A stretch of DNA of 13,637 nucleotides, taken from the NCBI GenBank assembly GCA_905182985.1, contig CAJJDN010000283.1, positions 1-13,637 of the forward strand. Direction: 5' to 3'. The notes beneath the pieces are model-generated. The model worked only from the letters and a program-made list of their open reading frames with translations. It ran no database searches and was not told where the DNA came from. This DNA is from Paramecium sonneborni. Lineage: Eukaryota; Ciliophora; Oligohymenophorea; Peniculida; Parameciidae. This document shows, piece by piece, positions 1 through 9,283 of the stretch; positions within the stretch are counted from its first letter, which is position 1; each line of letters starts with the position of its first letter. The position numbers were made by a program, and so were the translations under genes.

Positions 1-2230
1 TTATAAAAGTTTTTTATTATTATTTATTCTTTATTGTCAAATTATTTATTCTTCCATAAAAGAATTATTTTTCAAAAGGCAGATATTACACGCTTTTATC
101 TTTGGTTTTCTCTCAATGTATTCAATCTTTCTCAATATTAAACAGTATAATTGCATTTTATTTAATAGGAATTTACATTCAGTTTTATTTTCTAATTAAT
201 GTAAAAAGCTTTCACCAAAAATAATTTACACTATTAAGGAATTCTATGTTTCACTATTTTCTTCTCTTGATAATGATATTCTTAATCACTACTAGAGCTA
301 GCAGTGTTTTATTTCTATCTTTCGTTCTCCATTTATATTCTAATCCTTTATGATCCTTGTGCGTGATGAAATTGAAATTAATAACATTTTTTTTTTTAAA
401 TTAAGGGCATTCAAATTTATAATTATTGTTTTTTTTATACAATTCTAACAATCAATTAGTTTAAATATAGTGAAAAAATTTCCAAAATTAATTATAAAAA
501 AGAGTAACTTAAGGAATGAAGAATCATTTTTAAATCACATCCTTGACTTTCTTTTCAATATATTAAATTTTATTTTTATTTGTAGGAAAACAATCGAATT
601 TAAGAGTTTAATAATTTCGAGATAGAAAAAGGGCTATTTTGTCTGTTTAATTTCTTATGAATTCTTGTAAAAATTATAAATAATTTTGACTATAATTTTT
701 TGTTTATCGAATTAAATTCTACCTTAATGACTATTCCATAGAATTTACTAAATTATTCTCTATTCATCATTATTACACATTTCTTTTAGATTCTAAATTT
801 TTATTAGATTCTGTTAATTTTAATATTTCAGTCTCCAATTATTTTATAGAGCAATACTTTTTCAATTCTCGGCTATAATTATTATTGCCAAATATATTTT
901 TATATTCATTCAAAATAATCTATAATTTAGAATATTAGGACTTCAACAATTCTTATCTTGATTATTTAGACTTATTATTGCATAAGAATACATCTGTAAT
1001 CAATTTATCGCTTATTTCATTCAATTTTTATTGAAATTCCTTTTTATTTATGCTAATTAATTGAATAACTCAATCATAATAATTTTCTTTTTATGATTAT
1101 TGCAGAGTCTACTTAAACTTGGTTTTTTCTATGTTTAATAAAATATACAAAGTCATTTTAAGTAGTTAAGGAAGTTTCCATAATATCTTTAATTTTTTTT
1201 TTTAATGCATCTAGCTTCTAAAAGTATTCAGAACTATTGAATAAGAGTTCAAATTGCCCTTATATTTTATCGATGAATTGATTATCCTCTAATAGTTTAG
1301 TTAATTTCTATTATTCTTTAGAATATAATTCAGATAACAATTTTATGTCTTAAAGTAATTTTCATATTCTAATAATTCTTATTTTCTCGTTAAATTTGAT
1401 ATATATATTAATATATCTATTTTAAGATCTTCTCCAAAGAATCATTTACTGATGATTTAAAATCCATATTTGGTCTCATATATTTTTATAATAGTTGAGT
1501 CTTGCTTGATTCTCTTTAGACTTGACTTCTTTTTATAAAACCTTAAATTATTCACTTTATTATTATTATTTAGTTTCTCTACTAAACACTTACTACGTAA
1601 GAATTAAATCCATACCTTTTCTGTTAAATCTAAATCAACTGCAATCTATTTTAGATTATGAATTTTGTATATTGCTTCTAATGTTTCATGAATTTATTTT
1701 TCATTTAAGATATTCATTTTTATTAATTAAATTAATTAATGAAATGAGATCTCTTTTAATCACCCTTTTTTTTCATATTGAATTCTAATTTTATCATTTT
1801 ATTCATATAAATATAGGTATTCTAGTCAATTAAACATGTATACTAAACTTTAGAATTAAAAGCTAGTTAAAAATAGAATTTCAAATTAAATTTATATTCC
1901 CTTTTCTGAATGAGAAGCTAACTTTATTTTAGCAAATCTTTTATTTTAAGAGAAACTATAGATTAAGATGTTTACTTTGAGTAAGAGTAGTAGCAATTCT
2001 TCAATTTATAAACACCTAAAATGAAATCTCGTTAATGTAACTATTAGATGTTGCTTTCAAAGTTTTCTTTTTTCTTATATTCCTATATCCTTCTTTTAAA
2101 GATAGCTTATATATATTTAAAAATATTCAATTTTAACAAATACCAACAAGAAAAATCATTACAAGAAATATAAAAATTAAGTATCTAAAAATCATAATTT
2201 ATATGATATCTTAAGTTAATGTATATATTT
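1..2230 (-). pseudogene. Possible decayed coiled-coil gene; otherwise gene-free A+T-rich DNA
   Basis: No intact gene is seen. The minus strand is A-rich and reads as a chain of protein-like segments that switch frame: about 2230-1714; 1717-1442 (92 codons, opens MNILNEKQIHETLEAIYKI); 1337-1074 (88 codons, contains FELLFNSSEYFQKLDALKKK); 1045-767 (93 codons, KKEFQQKLNEISDKL); and 763-524 in the same frame beyond two TGAs. They are rich in Lys, Glu, Gln and Leu, as in coiled coils. Several junctions are repaired by adding one A to an A run (near 1339-1345, 1090-1095 and 1048-1052), which suggests indels. Each segment is short enough to arise by chance under a one-stop code, so only the consistent strand and composition support this. 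Family is not recognised. Confidence 0.25.
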
Positions 2231-2431
2231 TGTGAAAATTAGAAAAGTTAAATAATTGTTTCTATTCATATTGATTGGTATCTCTTGAATGCCAAATTTT
2301 AATTCTAAAAAAAAATAAAACTATTAAAAAATAATAATTATAATTTTTTATAAATTCCTTTTTATCATAATAATGTAAAATACAGAAAGCTAATTCAAAA
2401 ATTTAAATTAAATCCTAAATGAATATTATAC
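2231..2431. other. A+T-rich spacer left of repeat copy 1
   Basis: Poly-A/T-rich sequence downstream of the truncated WD40 copy. No gene, RNA structure or terminal repeat is recognised. Confidence 0.5.
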
Positions 2432-3317
2432 ATATAATTATTTATAAAATTCATTTATTTAAAATCTCATAAGATGAGTACTTTTGATATTTATTATCCC
2501 ATAATACTAAATACTATCCATCATTGGTCATACCTCCAAAAGTCTCATTAATTTAACAATTCAATGATACAATAGTTTTAAATAAAGCATTGTTTAATTG
2601 TCTAATAAGATATATATGGTGTTTATGTCTTACCAAAATCATGTTTTTCTCTTTATTATGTATTATTGGAAAATAAAGTTCATCATCACATTGATTATTT
2701 TATATTAATTGAATATTTTTGATTGAATTCTTTTTAAAGACACCAGCTTATTATTCAAACACCAAAATATCATCAATATTTTTAGATTTAGTTACCCAAA
2801 TAAATTGTTGATCATTTATGAAATGTATTTTATTTCCATAAAAAACATCTTGTTTATATTTAAATCTCCATTTTCCTTATAATCCTTTCTCCCATATTAT
2901 AAGTTCATGAAATCCACATGATGCAAACACAGTTTCAGATTAATTAAAACTCAATGAATTTACACTGTTGGTATGTTAAACTAATTCTTACAGAAAAGTA
3001 AGCTCATTCTTAATAAAATCTACTTTCCAAACTCTTATTGAACAATCATCACTTCCAGTTATAAGTTGATCTTCTTGCTTATTTAATATTAAACAATGAA
3101 CCCAACCTTTATGTTATTAGATTGGTTATGAACATTTCCATCCCTTTTATTTGATTTATTACCAACAAATTATCGTATTATCTCTCGATCCAGAAATAAA
3201 GTTATTTCTCGATTTGCTGTAAACCAAACACAAAACATCATCTACATGTACTTCATAAATATAAGATATTTGTAATCTTCCTTAGTCAAAATTCCAAATT
3301 TTAATAAGATTATTACA
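2432..3317. repeat. 886-bp perfect direct repeat, copy 1
   Basis: Line-by-line comparison with 6093-6978 shows no difference over 886 bases (constant offset 3661). It covers the last 289 codons of the WD40 gene plus 19 bases of 3' flank. The left edge is a plain sequence divergence (c versus a at 2431/6092). The right edge coincides with the undetermined base at 3318. No target-site duplication or terminal inverted repeat is visible at the edges. Confidence 0.97.
2451..3317 (-). pseudogene. Truncated copy of the WD40 gene (3' half only)
   Basis: This is identical to codons 258 to stop of the WD40 gene at 6112-7749, in the same orientation, 3661 bp away. It starts mid-protein at Cys258, just before the first clear blade, and ends at the same TGA (2451-2453). 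The Cys/His motif and helical region are missing. Beyond the copy on its 5' side is an N at 3318, then unrelated sequence. By chance or not, the unrelated sequence stays open in the same frame: an ATG at 3414-3416 would give a 321-residue product made of 33 novel codons followed by the propeller. Either it is a fragment of a recent duplication, a chimeric gene, or an assembly error at the N. An intact propeller from this copy looks unlikely because the N-terminal closing strand is absent. Confidence 0.85.
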
Positions 3318-3318
3318 N
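3318..3318. other. Undetermined base (N) at the repeat edge
   Basis: The only ambiguous base in the window. It falls exactly one base beyond the last position shared by the two 886-bp copies, as expected at a contig join or a collapsed repeat, though a polymorphic or low-quality base is also possible. Confidence 0.98.
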
Positions 3319-4096
3319 ATGTAGATAAAACAAGGCATTTCTTCTATCAAATGATAAAATAATCTTTTATATTTAAGTAAATAAGAGATACCTAAAATTT
3401 AAGCTAGGATGAGCATACTTTTTCACTATTTTTGTTACCATCATCTTATTCTTCATAAAACTGGCTAATTTATGTTTTAAACATAAGTTTTCATAAATAT
3501 GACAAAGTTTATTATTCATAAACATAATTACATTATTTGCAGATATTATATATATTAGACAGCAAAAGTAACATTAAATCTAACTAAAATGAGCCCTATC
3601 AAACTGATTTTTATTATTATCATTACATTTGTGATGAAATGAGAAACTTATAAATCTTCACAGATTGAAATGAATTGACCAAAGTTAATTGCACAAGACA
3701 ACTTACAATTAAAATATCCATTAAATAAATTTTCAGATAAATCTTTTCAATTTTTATCCAATTATACTATTTCATTTCAACAAATAGGCATATAACAATT
3801 AGAGATAAATCTAAATAATATCCTTATAAGAATTCTGATTAATCTTTCTTAACCTATATTAAATTCCTAAAATTTACAATCAAAATACCAAAAAATGGTT
3901 CATCATTGCCTTCTTCTTAGTTTTATTTAATCATATATACACAAAAAAGATCCAGAACATGACCAAAATTGAAGAAATTGAAATGAAAATGAGAAATGTT
4001 TTTAGAGAATAATTAAGTAAACTTAACAATGATTCTAAGTAAATAACTTGATTAGCTATCATTTACAATCTTATTCTAAATGAAATTAAAAATTGA
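3319..4096. other. No confident gene
   Basis: Novel sequence right of the N. A plus-strand frame is open at 3679-3972 (97 codons, contains NKFSDKSFQFLSNYTISF) and another at 3959-4051 (starts MTKIEEIEMKMRNVF, 30 residues). The latter shares the frame of the long open stretch from 4097 but is cut off by TGAs at 4049 and 4094. Both are within chance length. On the minus strand, 3416-3319 stays in frame with the truncated WD40 copy. Confidence 0.4.
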
Positions 4097-5803
4097 ATCA
4101 GCCATCTCAGAAGTTCTAAGATTAAGTTATTTTATTATACATCTTTAAAATAGCTGAGAAGAATTATTTGCTCAATATTTTTAGTAATTGATATTTATAA
4201 TGATGGAAATCTTAAGATTAATCACTTTAGTCACTAATTTTATTATATTCCTTGTGATAAATTATCCAGTTATTTTTTTGATTATGATAATAATTTTTAT
4301 TAAGCTAACCTTCTTTTATTATTGAAATTTCACTAAAAATTCTTTATTTTCCATAAACATAATATAAACTAGAAAATTCCTTTTAATTCTATAATTTTTT
4401 TTATAAATTGGATCATTTTATTACTACTATCATCATTTTACTATCTAAATAGTTAATATGAAATTCTTAATTGTTTTTATAATCTGCTTAATATTATTTC
4501 AATTTAAACTTCAAGAAAATTATCCCTTTCTAAATTAATTATTTATTTTCATTTTAATATTTACTCGTAAATGATGTCTTTGGATTATTAAATTAAATTT
4601 TATATTTTAGTTTTATTTAAATTGATCAGTGATTTCTCATATTTTATTTAAGTTTTGTTATTTAAAAGATTGGCTATTTTATTACTTTTTACCATTTCTA
4701 ACTATTCATTTAAATAATTTTATTTCTTATTTTATTATTGGAAAATTCTGAGAAGTATTCAGAAAAAATAGAATTATATTTTTTTTGTGCTTTATTTCTA
4801 AATCAATAAATGTAAATTTGGATTATTATTTTCTTCTATGATGATGACTTATGTCATCAAGAAGTCTATTACCTTTTAAGCACTTTTTAATACAGCCTTT
4901 TTTAAAAGAATATTACTGGGTATCAATATGAACAAAAATTTTTTAAACTTTATTATCAAGGTCAACATACTTTAAAATAAACTATTATCATATTTATAGC
5001 TCTTATAATCTAATTTTCATTTAGTTCAACATTTCCTGTCTTGTTGTAGAATAAGTAACAATAATATCTTTGCTGAATAATCTCTAATTGCATAATCTAG
5101 GGGTGGAACCACAAGAAATTTTAATACCATATATTTTATATATAAATATATTTAAAATTAGGATTAAGATAGGTGTTGCTATTATGAGTAAAAAATCTAC
5201 AATAAATTTAGAATTTCCTATTTTTTTATACATTATTGCATTATCTTTTAAGAAATCGAATTCTTACAAGATTCTTTTCTCTAGCCTACTATTATAGTAA
5301 CCATTTAACTTCCATCTTGTGAATGTAGAATAGCTTTTTATATATGGTTGATTACAATAATGAACCTTTAGGTATTAGCTTCAATTATCAATATAACTTT
5401 AATGATTTTATTCTCGTTTTATTAATAAAAATTCAAAATTATAGATAAATCATCTTTAAAATTTTTCTCTTTACTTCTTTTTGTAAAAATGACTTTTTTA
5501 ATTGCATATTTAAATCTCAAAACTGCCCTAAATAAAATGATTCAAATATATTTCTAAAACGATAAGTTTTTTGAGTTATTTGAGAATTTTTATTTAAGTA
5601 TGTTTATGAAATAAATTTTGTTAATGATTTCGAAAAATTCAAAATTAAATTACATTCATTTTAAAAATTCAATTCTTAAAATTTTATCAAAATGGCAGCC
5701 AAAGGCGGCGTTGTATTTATTGATATTATATATTGACATATTTATAAATATTAAGCGCACAGAAATAAGTAATAAATTTGAAATAACTTACAAAAATTTT
5801 TGA
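4097..5803 (+). other. Long TGA-free frame; doubtful gene, possibly multipass membrane protein
   Basis: After in-frame TGAs at 4049 and 4094, this frame has no TGA for 569 codons, to 5801-5803, while the other two plus frames contain about thirty TGAs over the same span. The first in-frame ATG is at 4571, giving 410 residues. The translation is dominated by Phe, Leu, Ile and Tyr, with possible membrane helices (around 5330-5430 and 5470-5510, and AALYLLILYIDIF near the end). Codons 4190-4228 read DIYNDGNLKINHF, like an EF-hand loop lacking the final Glu. Against coding, few codons begin with G and the strand is T-rich, the opposite of the WD40 gene's coding strand. It may be a real but unusual gene, an ancient gene, or a shadow of decayed minus-strand coding sequence. 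Confidence 0.3.
4853..5093 (-). pseudogene. Possible decayed EF-hand sequence (calcium-dependent kinase-like), weak
   Basis: Two adjacent minus-strand segments in different frames resemble successive EF-hands. From ATG at 5093 to TGA at 4962-4964 the frame includes FYNKTGNVELNENQ. From 4966 to 4853 another frame gives VDLDNKVQKIFVHIDT, then KCLKGNRLLDD; the spacing and wording recall the second EF-hand and following LL-containing helix of calcium-dependent protein kinases. Canonical metal-binding Asp residues are mostly missing. No kinase motif (HRD, DFG, APE, WSxGV) could be found upstream on the minus strand. It overlaps the plus-strand open frame, so both cannot be functional. Chance resemblance is quite possible. 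Confidence 0.2.
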
Positions 5804-6092
5804 TTAATTAACAGCCCAATAATCATCAAATATAAAATTTTATTGTTAAACATATTGAATAAGTCAAAATTTAGTAGGTAAATATTTTTATTATTTTATT
5901 ATTTTATCATTTATCGAAATTCACAAAAATTCTAATCGTTATTGTAATTATCTTTTAAAACATAAAATTCTGACATCTATGAGTTTGTTATCTAATATTC
6001 AGGGGGCTTAATTAATATAAAGTCTTTTTCTATTTATTATGTTCATTTATGTTCCTTGCACTTTTTAACTTAAATAGATAATAATTTTAATA
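5804..6092. other. Spacer 3' of the WD40 gene, no gene seen
   Basis: Between the end of the long plus-strand frame and the repeat edge. A minus-strand frame is open for about 118 codons from about 6025 to 5671, with a few kinase-like words (EFYVLKDNYNND) but none of the catalytic motifs; it is treated as chance. A run of five G at 6002-6006 stands out from the A+T-rich background. Confidence 0.4.
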
Positions 6093-6978
6093 ATATAATT
6101 ATTTATAAAATTCATTTATTTAAAATCTCATAAGATGAGTACTTTTGATATTTATTATCCCATAATACTAAATACTATCCATCATTGGTCATACCTCCAA
6201 AAGTCTCATTAATTTAACAATTCAATGATACAATAGTTTTAAATAAAGCATTGTTTAATTGTCTAATAAGATATATATGGTGTTTATGTCTTACCAAAAT
6301 CATGTTTTTCTCTTTATTATGTATTATTGGAAAATAAAGTTCATCATCACATTGATTATTTTATATTAATTGAATATTTTTGATTGAATTCTTTTTAAAG
6401 ACACCAGCTTATTATTCAAACACCAAAATATCATCAATATTTTTAGATTTAGTTACCCAAATAAATTGTTGATCATTTATGAAATGTATTTTATTTCCAT
6501 AAAAAACATCTTGTTTATATTTAAATCTCCATTTTCCTTATAATCCTTTCTCCCATATTATAAGTTCATGAAATCCACATGATGCAAACACAGTTTCAGA
6601 TTAATTAAAACTCAATGAATTTACACTGTTGGTATGTTAAACTAATTCTTACAGAAAAGTAAGCTCATTCTTAATAAAATCTACTTTCCAAACTCTTATT
6701 GAACAATCATCACTTCCAGTTATAAGTTGATCTTCTTGCTTATTTAATATTAAACAATGAACCCAACCTTTATGTTATTAGATTGGTTATGAACATTTCC
6801 ATCCCTTTTATTTGATTTATTACCAACAAATTATCGTATTATCTCTCGATCCAGAAATAAAGTTATTTCTCGATTTGCTGTAAACCAAACACAAAACATC
6901 ATCTACATGTACTTCATAAATATAAGATATTTGTAATCTTCCTTAGTCAAAATTCCAAATTTTAATAAGATTATTACA
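6093..6978. repeat. 886-bp perfect direct repeat, copy 2 (inside intact gene)
   Basis: Second copy of the repeat, in direct orientation with 2432-3317. Here it lies inside the complete WD40 gene, which continues without a break to 7749, so this is the likely parental locus. Confidence 0.97.
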
Positions 6979-7749
6979 AGTTGAAATCATAATTGATCCT
7001 GTTTTATTGAACACTATCACCCAACACTACTCTTACTATTAATTTGAATCATCAATTAAATTAAATTCAATTTAGTTATCCATCATTACTTATTTTTTTA
7101 ATATTTTTTATTGATTTATATATTAATTCATATGCTATTATAATTATATATTGCCTAAGCTTGGTTCTGTTGAGATTTTTTCATTTATTTAATTGAGATT
7201 TTCTATAACTTTTAGTATATCTTAACATTTTTTACTTTCTTAAAATGAATTAAATAAATTTAGTTTTTTAAGCTTTTAATTCCATGATTAATTAATCTAA
7301 GTGATTTTATGAATTAAAGATTTTTAATTGAATCCATCAAGTTTTTTTTAGGTAATTAATATGTCCAATTCTTCAAAGAAACTATATTGAAAATTTTATT
7401 AGGCAAAAGCGGTTAAATATTTGATCCATTCATCTAAATTTCCAATTAATTCATCTAATTATTGAACAACATTAGATTTTAATTAATGAAATTCCTATTA
7501 TAATTATTCTATCTATTTTATATTAATAAATATTATTTTCTCAACTTATTCTTTCTTTAACTTTTAATTTTCTTCAATTGTTTAATAAGTTTTCTTAAAA
7601 TTCTTAAATTCAACTTCTGATTCCAAAATTTCTAGGCATTTAGAACATAACAGTTTTTTATTCTTCTTTAATTTTATATCCCAAGCAATCATTAAGACAG
7701 GAAGCCTATGTTTCTAAAAACAAAGCAGATCCTCTTCATTTTCTATCAT
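6112..7749 (-). CDS. WD40-repeat (beta-propeller) protein with N-terminal Cys/His motif and helical region
   Basis: Intact 545-codon frame from ATG at 7749 to TGA at 6112-6114, with no intron or frame break when TAA and TAG are read as Gln. It starts MIENEEDLLC; no in-frame ATG lies just upstream. Residues 10-38 carry C10, H14, C35 and C38 (a C-x2-C pair), possibly a small zinc-binding element. Residues of about 45-250 are rich in Lys, Glu and Gln and probably helical or coiled-coil. From about residue 245 the chain reads as WD40 blades, with strands ending NNLIKIW (W265), GSRDNTIICW (W309), GSDDCSIRVW (W354), HELIIW and YLVLW; about seven blades can be fitted, the later ones degenerate. No signal peptide or membrane helix is seen, so an intracellular protein-binding scaffold is inferred. 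The layout recalls a large Paramecium WD40 family (from memory, not searched). Its last 288 codons are duplicated exactly at 2451-3317. The specific role is unknown. Confidence 0.93.
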
Positions 7750-8364
7750 TTTTTATTAAATCCTTTTTAATTAATTAAAAAAAATAATTATAGTCCTTTA
7801 AACATTAGACCCGTAATTCAAGTTTTAATAGATCAATATCAAATAAAATTTTGAATGGAATAGAAAGAATAGATATATACTATATTTTAATAATTGAACC
7901 AAAAGAAAAATATATAAAATTAAATCTATTTCAGCCTCTTATAAAATTTAACTTCATCTTTAACTAAAAATGAAAGTAATCATTAAATTGATTAGTGGAC
8001 TCCTTTAATAATTTTTTAATTTTGCTGTAAAGCTATAATTTTTATTGGGCTTTCATTAAACTATTTACTACAATTCCAATGAGTTGTCTTTTGAATTCAA
8101 ATCAAATATTGCCTTTAAAGGTGCATTTTAATCAAAAAAAGTATGGACTTCATCATGTTAAAATTTTGGTATTATATCCGTTTTTATGATTTTGAAATAG
8201 ATTAATATTTTATGTGAACAAACATTTATATTCTATACATAAAGACATATGAATTCATACGAGCATTATCTTATGAAAAATTAAAGATAATATTTAAAAT
8301 CTGATATTGTATTATTGTTCTAAATTTAAAATAATATTTAATAAAATAATATTTAATACTATGA
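7750..8364. other. Gene-free 5' flank of the WD40 gene
   Basis: Probably holds the WD40 promoter, but no motif can be named. A plus-strand frame is readable (MDFIMLKFWYYIRFYDFE at 8143) but is stopped by TGAs at 8215, 8302 and 8362, about the random rate. No RNA gene is recognised. Confidence 0.45.
8328..8357. repeat. 15-bp unit in tandem, two exact copies
   Basis: The unit aaaataatatttaat occurs at 8328-8342 and again at 8343-8357 with no mismatch. It is a simple A+T-rich tandem duplication, with no function suggested. Confidence 0.9.
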
Positions 8365-9201
8365 TCCATTTTAAACTAAGGCTAAGGCATTTTATTCACA
8401 CCTCCAAAAAAAATCATCAAAATTTATGCTAATGTTCAACTTTCAAACTTAGATAAGACTCATAATTATTTGAATTAATTAACAAATATGATGGATTTGA
8501 AGTTTGAAATGTAAATTTTCACATATGTAAAATTATTAGATTAGTAATAGAATAAATTGATATTATTTAATTTAAACAACATAATCTTGATAATATGAAT
8601 CGAAATTTTTTATTAGCTTATTCAACTAGGATTAAAATGTGTTGAATAGAATTTTAGTTTGTTTTAATGAAGAATAATTTTCCTAAAGATATAAAATTTA
8701 ATATTCAAATAAACATTTTCACCAAGAAATAAAGATTCAATTTATGAAAATGTAATATCTTAGCTGATAATAAGGATAAATTGCATAAGATTGCTATTTA
8801 AATAATTAAATTTCTAACTACATTTCTACATGAGATTCCTAAATTCTTAATTCATTTCTTTTATATGACTGAATTTTTGGTTATTTGAGTTAAATAATCT
8901 TTTTTAATAGTTATGGTCATTAACTCTGTAATTTATTATAATAATTATAATTAATATTAAATAATTGACATCCAACCCATTTTACTTATATTAAAATTCC
9001 TATTTTTAAACATTTTCAATCTCATAATAAATTAAAAAGGAATATATTATTATTTTTTTAGAAAATTATTTGCCATATATATTTAAATTAGAAATTATCA
9101 AAAGTTTATTAGAAATAATTTTGCACAAAATTTAATATGAAAAGTATAATGATAGTAATGAATTTGTAATTAAAGAAATAAACAAAGATATTGATCTCTG
9201 A
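8365..9201 (+). pseudogene. Possible degraded gene ending just before the glycoprotein gene
   Basis: One plus frame reads through 8365-9201 with internal TGAs at 8596, 8668 and 8866, ending at TGA 9199-9201, 82 bases before the next ATG. The translation is Leu/Ile/Asn-rich and looks helical, with pieces such as LSNLDKTHNYLNQLTNMMD and, in the last uninterrupted 110 codons, FLENYLPYIFKLEIIKSLLE. It recalls helical-repeat proteins but has no diagnostic motif. The TGA frequency is no lower than chance, so it may simply be non-coding. Confidence 0.2.
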
Positions 9202-9283
9202 TATCAAGAATAGAATAAATATCAATAGATTGTCAATTTAAAAGCGTATAATTTTAATTAGAACTTCAAATATTTTTTATAAA

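Noticed and set aside
1522..1788. Plus-strand 88-residue ORF in the standard code
   Set aside because: Its Phe/Leu/Tyr-rich translation is opposite the minus-strand coiled-coil-like segments, and the window does not use the standard code.
3679..3972. Plus-strand 97-codon open frame
   Set aside because: Within chance length for a one-stop code; no start context, motif or continuation.
5088..5297. Plus-strand 69-residue ORF in the standard code
   Set aside because: Chance length; hydrophobic low-complexity translation, in a different frame from the long TGA-free stretch that covers it.
5671..6025. Minus-strand frame with kinase-like words
   Set aside because: No HRD, DFG, APE or WSxG motif and no wider match; length not exceptional.
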